Shown here piece after piece: positions 26,703 to 36,084 of a stretch of 64,000 nt of DNA. The notes beneath the pieces are model-generated. The model saw only the letters and a list, made by a program, of their open reading frames with translations, did no database searches and was not told the origin of the DNA. Source of the DNA: Lachnospiraceae bacterium. Lineage in GTDB: Bacteria > Bacillota > Clostridia > Lachnospirales > Lachnospiraceae. The stretch covers positions 33,669 to 97,668 of the forward strand of contig JAKSSF010000004.1 of assembly GCA_024403235.1 (NCBI GenBank), in the 5' to 3' direction. Within the stretch, counting starts at the first letter, position 1; every line of letters starts with the position of its first letter. Position numbers and translations under genes: made by a program.

Positions 26703-27779
26703 TTATACTAACTTCTTCACAAGCATATCCGGATTGGTAGAGAAGTTAAGGGCAGTCTCCTTTGTGATTCTACCGGCTTTGAATAATTCTAATAGGCTAT
26801 TGTCCATAGAAATCATATCAGGTTTGGCAGAAGAGTAGATTAAGCCTTCTATCTGGTGCACCTTATTTTCACGAATCATGTTGCGGATAGCGGGTGTTAC
26901 GGTCATGATTTCGTAGGCAAGAGCTCGTCTTCCGTCTGTGGTAGGTACCAACTGTTGGGAGATGACTGCTCGTAAACTCATGGCCAACTGTACAGAAATC
27001 TGTTTCTGCTGATTAGCAGGAAATACATCAATAATTCGATCTATTGTATTGGAGGCACCAATGGTATGTAAGGTAGAGAATAACAGGTGTCCTGTTTCTG
27101 CAGCTGTCATAGCCACACCAATGGTTTCATAGTCGCGCATTTCTCCCAGGAGAATAATATCCGGACTTTGTCTCAGGGAAGCCCTTAAAGCAGTTACATA
27201 GCTTTCTGTATCCACATTGATTTCACGCTGACTTACAATACTTTTATTATGCTGATGTAAATATTCTAAAGGGTCTTCCAGCGTAATAATATGCTTTTCC
27301 TGGGTCTTATTTACCTGTTCAATAATGCAGGATAGAGTAGTGGATTTTCCACTGCCGGCAGGACCTGTTACAAGTACCATACCTTTTTTATAGTGGCCTA
27401 AGTTTAATATGTGGTCGGGAATACCTAAATCCTTTGGATCTGGCAACTCAAAAGAAATCAAACGAATAACAGCAGAGAGGGTACCACGCTGTTTGTAGGC
27501 ACTGATACGGAAGCGGGATATTCCTGGCAAAGCAAAGGAAAAATCATCATCCCCTTTTGTTTCCAAACGGCTAATATCACGATTGTCAGCCAGGGTATAT
27601 ATTTCTCGAACGATCCGATCTGTATCTTCCGGAGTCAGGGGATCTTCAAAAACTCTTTCTATTTTTCCATGTCGACGAATTGAGATAGGTAAACCTACCA
27701 CAATAAAAATGTCTGATACTTCTGAATGTACAGCCCGTTCTAGATTTTCAATAATCTTATTATCAATCATATTGTTCAT
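26703..27779 (-). CDS. pilT: PilT-type pilus retraction ATPase
   Basis: 358 residues. The hexameric secretion ATPase pattern is complete: Walker A GPAGSGKSTTL, Asp box ITLEDPLEYLH, Walker B ILLGEMRD, His box LLFSTLHT. The motif AIRNMIRE marks the PilT (retraction) branch rather than PilB. PilT depolymerises type IV pili and powers twitching. It is the last gene of a minus-strand cluster and the only ATPase in it. The ATG at 27779 has a GGAG site; an in-frame ATG at 27770 is possible. Confidence 0.93.
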   Translation of the reverse strand: MNNMIDNKIIENLERAVHSEVSDIFIVVGLPISIRRHGKIERVFEDPLTPEDTDRIVREIYTLADNRDISRLETKGDDDFSFALPGISRFRISAYKQRGTLSAVIRLISFELPDPKDLGIPDHILNLGHYKKGMVLVTGPAGSGKSTTLSCIIEQVNKTQEKHIITLEDPLEYLHQHNKSIVSQREINVDTESYVTALRASLRQSPDIILLGEMRDYETIGVAMTAAETGHLLFSTLHTIGASNTIDRIIDVFPANQQKQISVQLAMSLRAVISQQLVPTTDGRRALAYEIMTVTPAIRNMIRENKVHQIEGLIYSSAKPDMISMDNSLLELFKAGRITKETALNFSTNPDMLVKKLV

Positions 27780-27818
27780 TAAATTTTTCTCCAGTTTTAT
27801 AGCATTTCTATTGAATAG

Positions 27819-28313
27819 TTACTGTAATTCCTTGTTTGATATAGGTACCCAGTTATGAGTATTAATGGTTTGAAATCTTGTTATTTGGTATCGTTCGCCA
27901 TCTGAAGGATTGCCTGGAATCTTCAGGTCTACTTCAAGCTGCGTATCTACATCATAATTTATACAAAAGCTAATGGTAGCTTCTTTATCGTTCTTTGTAA
28001 AGGATGGGGTACAGTTTTGAAAACTAGTTTGATCAAATTTGGCTTCTACTTCCTCCAGATATGAAGAACTGTTTTCGTTGTAGCTATCTATAAGGATTTG
28101 ATCAATTTCTGCAATGACTTTTTCGCTTGTATTAACAGCCTCAAAATAGGCTTCTTTTTTCTCTAACATATGTTCACTAAGCTGTAGGTTGTTTCTGGCA
28201 TCAGATAGGGCTAATACAGCGAATATAACCATACATAGAATCAGAAAGATTACCAATAAGGAGGAAAAGCCAATTGTTAAAAAAGGAGAGCCCTGGTCTT
28301 TATTTTGTTCCAT
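27819..28313 (-). CDS. Pilus-cluster membrane protein, 164 residues
   Basis: 164 residues with one N-terminal helix (about 13-36; IGFSSLLVIFLILCMVIFAVLAL) followed by a helical stretch and a beta-rich C-terminus with two Cys (QNCTPSF, ISFCINY). The shape is that of a pilin-like or PilX-like minor component, but I see no clear prepilin cleavage site. It starts inside the preceding prepilin gene (14-base overlap) with an AGGAGG site. I do not recognise a family. Confidence 0.7.
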   Translation of the reverse strand: MEQNKDQGSPFLTIGFSSLLVIFLILCMVIFAVLALSDARNNLQLSEHMLEKKEAYFEAVNTSEKVIAEIDQILIDSYNENSSSYLEEVEAKFDQTSFQNCTPSFTKNDKEATISFCINYDVDTQLEVDLKIPGNPSDGERYQITRFQTINTHNWVPISNKELQ

Positions 28314-28758
28314 CGGTAGACCTCCTGTTTAAATAGTGGGTAAAGTTATTTCGATACAGTTTTTCCCTAGTATTTTCCTTATAAAAAGTAACGGTACAGT
28401 TAAGAAATTGTTCTGTATCGGCCAAGTCGAGAGTCATAGAATAAACTGTATCCGTGGCACTTTCTTTCCAATCTTTATCAAAATATACTTCAAATGTATC
28501 CCCCACAGGGGTTAAACTTTTATAGCAATCTTGCAATAGCAAGTTGATATCTTCTAAAGAATCTGCAGTATGCATAAAGGCAGAAAGGTTGGTGATTTCT
28601 GTACTGATGGCATCATTTTGTTTTGCTTTCTGATTCATGGTATAGGCATGTACAAAAATCTGGACGCATATAGCACTGGCCAGAGAGAAGAAGAGAAGAG
28701 AAAAGATAAATTCCAACAGAAACATACCGGAAGATAAGGCTTTTGGATTTTTCGTCAT
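28300..28758 (-). CDS. Prepilin-like protein
   Basis: 152 residues from ATG at 28758, which has an AGGAG site; an upstream TTG at 28782 would precede the site. The N-terminus KALSSG then MFLLEFIFSLLFFSLAS is a type IV prepilin signature: a Gly at -1, Glu at +5 and a hydrophobic helix. The rest has about 120 residues with three Cys. It may be a minor pilin; no abundant-pilin feature stands out. The prepilin peptidase PilD is not in the window. Confidence 0.75.
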   Translation of the reverse strand: MTKNPKALSSGMFLLEFIFSLLFFSLASAICVQIFVHAYTMNQKAKQNDAISTEITNLSAFMHTADSLEDINLLLQDCYKSLTPVGDTFEVYFDKDWKESATDTVYSMTLDLADTEQFLNCTVTFYKENTREKLYRNNFTHYLNRRSTDGTK

Positions 28759-28808
28759 TCTTTTTTTCTCCTTTCTTAGCAATATCGTTAAGCGAATGCT
28801 TTTATGCT

Positions 28809-29297
28809 TTAAGAAATACTTTTGATTTCTACATAATAGGTGATGGCATGGTCATTATCCGTGCCACAGGTAAAACGAAGAAGCCCTGCTTTGACTTCTT
28901 CCATGGTAAAATCACCTACTTCCAAAATAGGTGTTCCGGCAGAGAGAGGCAGGTTGTCTATGCCTGCTTTGGTAAATAATTCCCGAATGTATCCGTCATA
29001 CAGATAGATATAGGTAATATAGTCTTCCCCATCAATGGTTTGTTCCATGGCTAATGTGTCAACTTCATCAAATTGTTCTAAATATATTTTTCCATAGACA
29101 TCATTTTGATGGACCTTTTCTGCAATATAACTAAGTGCCGTTCTGGCGGTATAGCCCGTTCTATTCTCCGTATTGGAATGGGCATAACTATTGGCGGTTA
29201 AGAATAGCAATAGTAATGCTGACAGCGTAAATACAAAGAATAGAGATAGGGGAAATAAAAGATCAATGATATGCTTTTGATAAATGTTTTTTTTCAA
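28809..29297 (-). CDS. DUF4860-like pilus-cluster protein, UUG start
   Basis: 162 residues. One N-terminal helix (about 14-36; PLSLFFVFTLSALLLLFL) and a beta-rich C-terminal part with a Cys (RFTCGTDND). The pattern fits DUF4860, a family found in Clostridia type II/IV pilus clusters; no function is known. The start is TTG at 29297, one base after the preceding stop, with an AAAGGGAA site. Co-translation is likely. Confidence 0.7.
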   Translation of the reverse strand: MKKNIYQKHIIDLLFPLSLFFVFTLSALLLLFLTANSYAHSNTENRTGYTARTALSYIAEKVHQNDVYGKIYLEQFDEVDTLAMEQTIDGEDYITYIYLYDGYIRELFTKAGIDNLPLSAGTPILEVGDFTMEEVKAGLLRFTCGTDNDHAITYYVEIKSIS

Positions 29298-29298
29298 C

Positions 29299-29622
29299 TT
29301 AATTTCCCTTTTCTATAATTGTAATATCCGGGCGGATATTGGTTCCGATTGGTTCGTAATCAATATAGAAACGGTCTTTGTCATAGTAAAGACCATAGTG
29401 TTCTTCCATATAGGCCAGGCTGTCAGGATAGAAGCCGTTGGTTGCATAGCATAATGTTACATTTTGTTCCAAAGCGTTTTGCAAGGTTTCCAATTCTTTC
29501 TCTTTAGAACTGTCAGAAACTACTTGGATTCCATGAAAGAATATGGTAAAGACACAAAGGAATGCCAGGATGGAACCAAGCAAAGTATATTCAGTTTTGT
29601 GTAGTCTCAAATATTTTTTCAT
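29299..29622 (-). CDS. Pilus-cluster small membrane protein, 107 residues
   Basis: 107 residues: basic N-terminus, one helix (about 12-33; TLLGSILAFLCVFTIFFHG), then a helical stalk and a Tyr/Asp-rich C-terminus (FYPDSLAYMEEHYG). The NGFYPDSL motif resembles pseudopilin C-terminal segments where an N-terminal helix precedes a short globular part. No prepilin cleavage site is clear. It lies 18 bases after pilC and has a GGAG site. Confidence 0.65.
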   Translation of the reverse strand: MKKYLRLHKTEYTLLGSILAFLCVFTIFFHGIQVVSDSSKEKELETLQNALEQNVTLCYATNGFYPDSLAYMEEHYGLYYDKDRFYIDYEPIGTNIRPDITIIEKGN

Positions 29623-29640
29623 TGCATCTCCAAAATTTCT

Positions 29641-30681
29641 TTATAAACTAGATAAAATCCCCAGTAAAGGTAACATTACAGAAAGCAGGATAAAGCCTAC
29701 AATTACGGATAAAACAATAACAATAGTAGGCTCTAATATGGACAGGGTATGGTTAATGTAGAGATCGCTCTGGGTTTGATGACGATCTGCGATCTGTTCC
29801 ATAATTTCATCCATTTTACCGGTTACAGAACCGATAGAAGCCATACGGGCATCAGTGCCGGAAAATACCTGGCTGGTAGTCAGGGCTTCATACAGTTCTC
29901 CGGTTTCCTGAATTTTTTGAATACAAACATCCAGCTTTTTCTGGAAATAAGGATCCTCATTTAACCCACTTACCAGTTCAATAGAACGACCGGAATCCAG
30001 CCCGGCAGAAAGTGTTAGTGCCAAACCACTGGCAAAACGGGTAAGGGCGATTTTTTCATAAAAAGAACGGAATAAACCAAGCTTATAGCAAATCGTTTTG
30101 AATTGTGTTCTTCCGGATTGGGTATTGTTAAAATACAAAAACAGGAAGAAGAGCAGTACAAAAAAGAGAATAAAGAAAATAGAATATTCACCTAAGCTGG
30201 TACCAAAGGAAAGTAGCGCACCGGAAAGACCGGACATTTCCATTCCCAGTCCTGCAAACACCTGCTTAAATACAGGAAGCACCTTTGTAAATAAAACGAA
30301 GATGACTAAAATCATCATGGTGGCCATAACAGCAGGATAGGTTAAGAAACTGCGAATGTGAGAAGAAATGGCTTCTTCTCGTTCGTAATGTTTGGACAGA
30401 GCATGGAAAACCTTATCCAAATTTCCGGTTTCTTCGCCAATCTGAATCATTTGCAGCATATAGGAAGGAAAGCATTCTGTAGCAGTTAAGGCTTCATAGA
30501 GATTATTATTTTGTGATAAAACCTCCAGGATTTTAGAAAACAGCTTTTTTTCTTCTGCAATCGTAGAATCTTCCATCATCATGGTCAGACCTTCTGAAGG
30601 AGAAATACCGGAAGATAGAATATAAGCCAATTGCTCACTAAAGGCTGCTAATTCCAAATTGGTAAGGGATTTGTTTTTCAT
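29641..30681 (-). CDS. pilC: Type IV pilus/type II secretion inner-membrane protein PilC
   Basis: 346 residues from ATG at 30681 (GGAG site six bases upstream). Two GspF/PilC domains are visible, each a helical bundle followed by a membrane segment: LYEALTATECFPSYMLQMIQIGEETGNLDKV in the first half and a second copy ending ASIGSVTGKMDEIM. Three membrane stretches lie near 130-160, 180-200 and 315-340. PilC is the platform on which the ATPase acts. An in-frame upstream ATG at 30735 would overlap the stop of the previous gene. Confidence 0.9.
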   Translation of the reverse strand: MKNKSLTNLELAAFSEQLAYILSSGISPSEGLTMMMEDSTIAEEKKLFSKILEVLSQNNNLYEALTATECFPSYMLQMIQIGEETGNLDKVFHALSKHYEREEAISSHIRSFLTYPAVMATMMILVIFVLFTKVLPVFKQVFAGLGMEMSGLSGALLSFGTSLGEYSIFFILFFVLLFFLFLYFNNTQSGRTQFKTICYKLGLFRSFYEKIALTRFASGLALTLSAGLDSGRSIELVSGLNEDPYFQKKLDVCIQKIQETGELYEALTTSQVFSGTDARMASIGSVTGKMDEIMEQIADRHQTQSDLYINHTLSILEPTIVIVLSVIVGFILLSVMLPLLGILSSL

Positions 30682-30735
30682 GGGTACTCCATTCTGTGGA
30701 TAGAGAGTATGGTACATGCCGTACATCATTTCCAC

Positions 30736-31650
30736 TTAATAGTTGTATTTTACGGTATAATTACTGCCATCACTGGTGTACTTTTGGACACTTCTGGCAT
30801 CATTGTCTGCAGCCAGTGTAGGGTCCATTAAAGTCCAGGACTTGCCATTAAATTCAATAATATTGTCTACCCAGCCGATTTCTTCGATGTATACAGAAAT
30901 CCATGCATGGTATACAGTACCGGAATATCCCACGACAAGCTTGGTAGGGATACCTTGGGATCGTAGTAGTACACCCATAAGAGAAGCATAGTCAAAGCAG
31001 ATACCTTTGCCGGAAGACAAAGTTTCATTTACATCCGGTACATAATCTGTAGGTACATGGGCTGCTTTTTCTTCATCATAGGTAATATGGGTAATGACAT
31101 AATCATAAACATTTTGAATATATTCCAAATCACTGTGAGATTCTTCCGATAGTTTCTTGCCAAAAGTCACCACAGAATCACCTGGTTCATACCAAACATA
31201 CTGATTGGGATATAGAAAAGGACCAAATTCATTCTCAATAGACACATCCAAATCCTGTGAAAAAGCCAAGGCATACATATCGCCGGAAACCTGTTCTAGA
31301 ACATCCATATGATAAGAACCATTTCCACCGGAAAGTGGGAAGGTTTCTATATCGGAGCCTTTCAGTGTATAGGTATACAAAGTCTGATCCGGATTGGTGA
31401 TTTGCATTTTCACTTTTTGGGCGTCGCCGTGATAGTCAACAGATACATAGCCTTCCTCTGTGTTAGAAGCGTCAATGTTCACAGAATCCGTACCATAGGT
31501 GATAGTACCGGAAAGATTGGGCTCCAGGAAAGCGGTTACAGTTTCTCTTGGAGTATCAGAAACAGGTAAATTCTTTTCTTCACATCCTAGGAGACAAAAG
31601 GACAGAAAAATAGCTGTGCATACAGAAAACATATATTTATTATTTTTCAT
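30736..31650 (-). CDS. Transglutaminase-like lipoprotein at the head of the pilus operon
   Basis: 304 residues from ATG at 31650 with a perfect AAAGGAGG site. The lipobox is LLGC, Cys23. The transglutaminase-like core is near 185-285: Cys in GKGICFDYASLMG, His in YHAWISVYI, Asp in LMDPTLAAD. The N-terminal half is beta-rich and unrecognised. The fold may be a peptidase or a crosslinker. As the first gene after the pilus promoter it may process or anchor pilus parts; this is inference. It is the second transglutaminase-like protein in the window. Confidence 0.85.
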   Translation of the reverse strand: MKNNKYMFSVCTAIFLSFCLLGCEEKNLPVSDTPRETVTAFLEPNLSGTITYGTDSVNIDASNTEEGYVSVDYHGDAQKVKMQITNPDQTLYTYTLKGSDIETFPLSGGNGSYHMDVLEQVSGDMYALAFSQDLDVSIENEFGPFLYPNQYVWYEPGDSVVTFGKKLSEESHSDLEYIQNVYDYVITHITYDEEKAAHVPTDYVPDVNETLSSGKGICFDYASLMGVLLRSQGIPTKLVVGYSGTVYHAWISVYIEEIGWVDNIIEFNGKSWTLMDPTLAADNDARSVQKYTSDGSNYTVKYNY

Positions 31651-31707
31651 AAATTGCCTCCTTTCCTGGAATGGTTTCAGAAAAAATATTACCGCATTAT
31701 CCATTAC

Positions 31708-31736
31708 ATTATACAATTTTTCCAGTTTTATGTCTA
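31708..31736 (-). promoter_or_regulatory. Sigma-A promoter of the pilus operon
   Basis: Read on the minus strand: TAGACA (31736-31731) and a perfect TATAAT (31713-31708), with a 17-base spacer. Confidence 0.65.
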
Positions 31737-31793
31737 GAAAAATAATTGGGTACAACCAGCGGTAGGAAGGCAAAACAGGCATGATTTGCGGAT

Positions 31794-31823
31794 TTGCAAC
31801 AGATAGGGGATTTCCCTTATAAT
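31794..31823 (+). promoter_or_regulatory. Candidate promoter of pgeF
   Basis: TTGCAA (31794-31799) and TATAAT (31818-31823) with an 18-base spacer, divergent from the pilus promoter about 60 bases away. Confidence 0.5.
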
Positions 31824-31862
31824 GGGATAAGAAGAATACATAAAGGCAGGTCAAAAAATTTT

Positions 31863-32705
31863 ATGGAACTTATCAGAAAAAAAGGCATCGATATTCCGGT
31901 CGTACAACGATATGGAGAAATGGAATATTTACAATATCCGGCGCTTGCAGAGACAGGTGTGGTAGAGCATTTATTTACTACCAGGTTGGGTGGCATCAGT
32001 GAAGGCTACTTGGGGACCATGAATGTAAGCTATTCCAGAGGGGATGTAAAAGAAAATGTGGATGAAAATTTTCGGAGAGTTGCAACCATATTAAATGGAT
32101 CCTTTTCGGATTTTGTGTTCACACAACAGACCCACACCGACAATATTCGCATTGTGACAGAAGAGGATCGCGGTAAAGGAACAGCGAATGTATTAGATTA
32201 TTCCGATATAGACGGCATTCTAACCAATCAAAAGGGACTTATATTATCTGCATTTTTTGCTGATTGTGTGCCATTGTTTTTTATAGACCCGGCAAAGAAG
32301 GTTATAGGACTGGCCCATTCCGGCTGGAAGGGAACGGTGCTGTCTATAGGGGCTAAAATGGTTGATAAAATGGTTACAGAATTTGGCTGTGACAAAGAGG
32401 ATATCATTACTGCCATAGGCCCTTCTATCTGCCAGGATTGCTATGAAATCAGTGCAGATGTAGCAGAACAGTTTATAAAGGCCTATCCGGATTGGGAAAA
32501 GGATATTTTAATCCATAAAGGCAATGGCAAATATCAGTTGGATTTATGGAAATGTAACGCACTGATTCTGGAAAAGGCGGGTATTGCAAAAGAGCGAATT
32601 CATTGTACCAACCTTTGCACCTGCTGTAATCCGGCGTATTTATTTTCCCATAGAGCCAGTAAAGGAATGCGAGGGAATTTGGGCGCATTTTTGAAATTAA
32701 AATAA
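31863..32705 (+). CDS. pgeF: Peptidoglycan editing/purine phosphorylase-like protein PgeF (YfiH)
   Basis: 280 residues from ATG 31863. The family blocks are FTQQTHTD (His), FFADCVPLFF (Cys), LAHSGWKGTV (His) and CTCCNPAYLFSHRASKG. This family was once called a laccase. It is now described as a zinc purine nucleoside enzyme (FAMIN/YlmD-like) and, in E. coli, as an editor of wrong peptidoglycan muropeptides. The ribosome-binding site is weak (AGGCAGG). Single gene with its own promoter. Confidence 0.9.
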   Translation: MELIRKKGIDIPVVQRYGEMEYLQYPALAETGVVEHLFTTRLGGISEGYLGTMNVSYSRGDVKENVDENFRRVATILNGSFSDFVFTQQTHTDNIRIVTEEDRGKGTANVLDYSDIDGILTNQKGLILSAFFADCVPLFFIDPAKKVIGLAHSGWKGTVLSIGAKMVDKMVTEFGCDKEDIITAIGPSICQDCYEISADVAEQFIKAYPDWEKDILIHKGNGKYQLDLWKCNALILEKAGIAKERIHCTNLCTCCNPAYLFSHRASKGMRGNLGAFLKLK

Positions 32706-32843
32706 CAAATTCTGGTAATTTAAGATAATATTAATAATTCTTTTTATTTTTACTTAATAACTAAACAGTAAAATGAAGCATATTGAGGACGAAAAAAGGT
32801 CTGAAGAACGGTGCTTCATACAGGAGAAAGCAGGGAGAAAAGG

Positions 32844-33536
32844 ATGACAAAGATTTTAATCTGTGATGATGAGAAAGAAATTGTAGATGCTTTGGAAATC
32901 TATTTCATGAATGAAGGATTTCAGGTAGTGAAAGCCTATGATGGAGAGCAGGCTGTAGAAGCGGTAAAAAAAGAAGAGGTACAGCTTGCCATTTTAGACA
33001 TTATGATGCCAAAGCTGGATGGTATTCGTGCAGCCATGAAAATTCGGGAGTTTTCAACCGTTCCCATTATCTTTTTATCTGCAAAATCTCAGGATGCGGA
33101 TAAAATCTTAGGCTTAAATATTGGGGCGGATGATTACATTACAAAGCCTTTTAATCCTTTAGAAGTGGTGGCTAGAGTAAAGTCTAATATAAGACGATAC
33201 ACCAAGCTTGGGGCCTTAAAGGAAGAAACAGAATCCATCTATCAAGCGGGTGGCCTTGTCTTAAATGATGAGACCAAGGAAGTTACAGTAGATGGGGAAG
33301 GGGTAAAGCTGACACCCATAGAGTATAATATTTTGCTCCTTTTGGTCAAAAATCAAGGTCGTGTTTTTTCTATCCAGCAAATTTATGAAAGCATTTGGGA
33401 AGAAGAAGCCATTGGAGCGGATAATACAGTGGCGGTACATATCCGTCATATTCGAGAAAAAATCGAAATTAATCCCAAAGAGCCAAAATACTTAAAGGTG
33501 GTTTGGGGCGTTGGGTATAAGATCGAAAAACAATAA
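32844..33536 (+). CDS. OmpR-family response regulator
   Basis: 230 residues from ATG 32844 (GGGAG site). Receiver domain 1-115 with acidic pocket (ICDDEKE), phospho-acceptor Asp in LDIMMPKLDG, Thr/Ser in IFLSAK and Lys in YITKPF. The C-terminal winged helix (about 130-228) has LTPIEYNILLLLVKNQGRVFS and VWGVGYKIEK. It is paired with the histidine kinase 22 bases downstream. Target unknown. Confidence 0.93.
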   Translation: MTKILICDDEKEIVDALEIYFMNEGFQVVKAYDGEQAVEAVKKEEVQLAILDIMMPKLDGIRAAMKIREFSTVPIIFLSAKSQDADKILGLNIGADDYITKPFNPLEVVARVKSNIRRYTKLGALKEETESIYQAGGLVLNDETKEVTVDGEGVKLTPIEYNILLLLVKNQGRVFSIQQIYESIWEEEAIGADNTVAVHIRHIREKIEINPKEPKYLKVVWGVGYKIEKQ

Positions 33537-33558
33537 AGCAGAGGGGCAGGAGTAAAAG

Positions 33559-35997
33559 ATGGAACGAAAAGAGAAGCAAATGAGCAAAGGAAAAAGAGAA
33601 ATATTATTATTTTTAGAGCGAATTCTTGCCATTGGTATGGTAGTTATCGTTGCTTTTGTGTTTGCGAACTCTTTTTTGTCTGTTTCCACCAATTACAAAA
33701 CAACCTACCATTATGTGATTTCGCCTTTAGATAAAGAAGCTTCTTTCGAAAATAGAAAAGTATTTAGAGATTTATTAAAGGGAAATACAGAAAAACTAAT
33801 TGAGTTATCTGTACTTCGCAGTCAAATGGAAAGTAACGGCGTTTATAATCCCAAAAAAGAAGTGGATGTTACGGAGTGGTTACGAAGCCTTGGAGAAGAG
33901 GGTGGGGAACAAAAGGTATCTGCTACCTATTATTTAGAGGATTTGATCAAATGGGGTAATTATGGCTTTGAGTATCAAACCAAAACCGGCACCTGGCAGG
34001 AACTGAATGCAATGCTTCGGGGAAACGATGGGATTTCTACAGAAAAAGTAGATAAGTTACAGGGCACCGGTACCAAATATGCCATGGAGCTTTTGGTGAA
34101 TCGATATCGTACTGTAGATGGAAAGGAATTAAACCAATGTGTTTCTACAGTAGAGGATTACGAAGCATTAAAAGCCAATGTGGAAACCTTAGCTACTATA
34201 TTATTTGAAAACTATTCCAAATATATGGAATTGTTAAAACTGTACGGAACCGGACAGACGAATTTATATTATTGTGTTTTGTTAGAGCAGGATGGGAAAC
34301 CGGTGTATCTTACCAATACAAATTTCTCTTTCCAAGGGATGAATGGAGATGATATTGGGGAACAGATGCAGACCTTGGGAGAAAGAAATCTTGTCTTTGA
34401 TCCTTCTAAAATGCAGATGAATACCAATACCGGTATTACCGCTTCGGAAATGCGAGCCATTGTAAAGAAGTATAACAATACCTTTGGAGATAACTCTAAG
34501 CTTTGGATTACGGTAGATACAAAGTATCCTGCAAAAGATGATTTGTATTATGCGAAAGAAAGAATTGATAAGTTTATGCCTTATTATTGGCAAACACTGG
34601 CTACTGCCGTGGGAGCATTTCTGATTTGGCTACTTTTGATTGTCTATCTATGTAAGCAGGAAGGAAAAGTACTTACTCCGGAAGGAGAAGTGCAATATAC
34701 CATCAAAAAATTCGATCACTTTTTCTTTGAAATATGGTTTATTTTGATTGTAGCATTAGAAATTTTCTGCGTAATGGTTGCATTACAGTTGGTGATAGGA
34801 TTTGTAAACGGTACGGTTCGATATCCTTGGCTTCCGGCAATTTTTGGAGTCCTAGCCCTTATGGCCAATGAGGGATTTTTAAGCATTCTGTTCACAAGCC
34901 TTCGTCGTATCAAGGCAAAAAAACTTTGGAAAACAACCTTCGTGTATCATATCATCGATGTGCTGCAAAAAATGGCAAAGGATACCTATGATAATGGTAG
35001 TGTGGCCAGCAGAACCTGGATACCCTATTTGATTTTCTTAATGGGAAATTTAATCCTTGTTTTATTGGGGGTAGGTGGTATTTTAGGTGCCTTTCTCTTG
35101 GATTTGCTTGTGGGAGCCTATTTATATCGGGAAAACAAAGCCAGAAAAGAAATTGTTGCGGGTATAGAAACCATTAAAAATGGAGAAGTAAACTACCAGG
35201 TAGATACGAAGCATTTGCATGGAGACAATTTGATTTTGGCTCTATCTGTGAATACCATTGGTGCCAGCATCCGCAATGCGGTGGAAACCAGCATGAAGGA
35301 TGAGCGGATGAAGGCGGATTTGATTACCAATGTATCCCATGATATTAAAACACCCTTAACTTCTATTATCACTTATGTAGATTTATTAAAACGGGAAAAT
35401 ATACAGGATGAAAAAATCGCAAGTTACATTGCGGTATTAGATACAAAATCTCAGCGCTTAAAGCAGCTAACAGATGATTTGGTAGAGGCTTCCAAAATTT
35501 CCTCCGGAAATGTAAGTATCCAGTTAATGCCTTTGGATTTTTCGGAAATGATACGACAGTCTCTGGGAGAGTTTTACGAAAAATTTGAAGAAAAAGGGTT
35601 GCAGGTGCTTTCCAAATTACCGGAAGAGCCGGCTATGATAGAAGCGGATCCAAGGCATTTGTTCCGTGTAATGGAAAACCTTTTTACCAATGTTTATAAG
35701 TATGGTTTAGATGCTACAAGAGTCTATGTGGAATTGGAAAAAGTAGAAAAAGCAGAAAAGTCATTTTTGCAATTAAGTATAAAAAATATCTCCCAAAATC
35801 CATTGGACAGAACACCGGAAGAGTTATTAGAACGATTTATGCGGGGAGATGATTCCAGAAAGACAGAAGGTAGCGGACTAGGTCTTTCCATTGCCAAAAA
35901 TCTGGTAGAGTCTCAGTATGGTCAATTCCATTTAGAAATTGATGGGGACTTGTTTAAGGCCTATGTATCTTTCCCCGAATGGAAAGAAGAGGCATAG
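33559..35997 (+). CDS. Multi-pass sensor histidine kinase
   Basis: 812 residues. A first membrane helix (about 14-38) is followed by a long extracellular sensor part (about 39-340) with no known domain, then four or so helices (about 342-365, 393-420, 428-450, 483-520), a HAMP-like linker (GIETIKNGEVNYQVD), the dimerisation box NVSHDIKTPLTSIITY, and the ATPase domain with MENLFTNVYKYG (N box) and GSGLGLSIAKN (G box). The large outer domain suggests it senses an envelope or extracellular signal (inference). An ATG at 33559 with a GGAG site is used. Confidence 0.92.
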   Translation: MERKEKQMSKGKREILLFLERILAIGMVVIVAFVFANSFLSVSTNYKTTYHYVISPLDKEASFENRKVFRDLLKGNTEKLIELSVLRSQMESNGVYNPKKEVDVTEWLRSLGEEGGEQKVSATYYLEDLIKWGNYGFEYQTKTGTWQELNAMLRGNDGISTEKVDKLQGTGTKYAMELLVNRYRTVDGKELNQCVSTVEDYEALKANVETLATILFENYSKYMELLKLYGTGQTNLYYCVLLEQDGKPVYLTNTNFSFQGMNGDDIGEQMQTLGERNLVFDPSKMQMNTNTGITASEMRAIVKKYNNTFGDNSKLWITVDTKYPAKDDLYYAKERIDKFMPYYWQTLATAVGAFLIWLLLIVYLCKQEGKVLTPEGEVQYTIKKFDHFFFEIWFILIVALEIFCVMVALQLVIGFVNGTVRYPWLPAIFGVLALMANEGFLSILFTSLRRIKAKKLWKTTFVYHIIDVLQKMAKDTYDNGSVASRTWIPYLIFLMGNLILVLLGVGGILGAFLLDLLVGAYLYRENKARKEIVAGIETIKNGEVNYQVDTKHLHGDNLILALSVNTIGASIRNAVETSMKDERMKADLITNVSHDIKTPLTSIITYVDLLKRENIQDEKIASYIAVLDTKSQRLKQLTDDLVEASKISSGNVSIQLMPLDFSEMIRQSLGEFYEKFEEKGLQVLSKLPEEPAMIEADPRHLFRVMENLFTNVYKYGLDATRVYVELEKVEKAEKSFLQLSIKNISQNPLDRTPEELLERFMRGDDSRKTEGSGLGLSIAKNLVESQYGQFHLEIDGDLFKAYVSFPEWKEEA

Positions 35998-36010
35998 AAT
36001 ATAAAAGATA

Positions 36011-36070
36011 CAAAAAGCCCGAAAGGAGAAACTGCAGTAGTGCAGAAATCTCTTTTCGGGCTTGTTTTTG
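36011..36070. terminator. Bidirectional terminator between the kinase and prs
   Basis: A 15-base-pair outer stem (36015-36029 with 36049-36063, one G-T pair) encloses a small inner stem CTGCA/TGCAG. T runs flank it on both strands, so it can serve both convergent genes. Confidence 0.88.
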
Positions 36071-36084
36071 TGTATGAATGAAAA

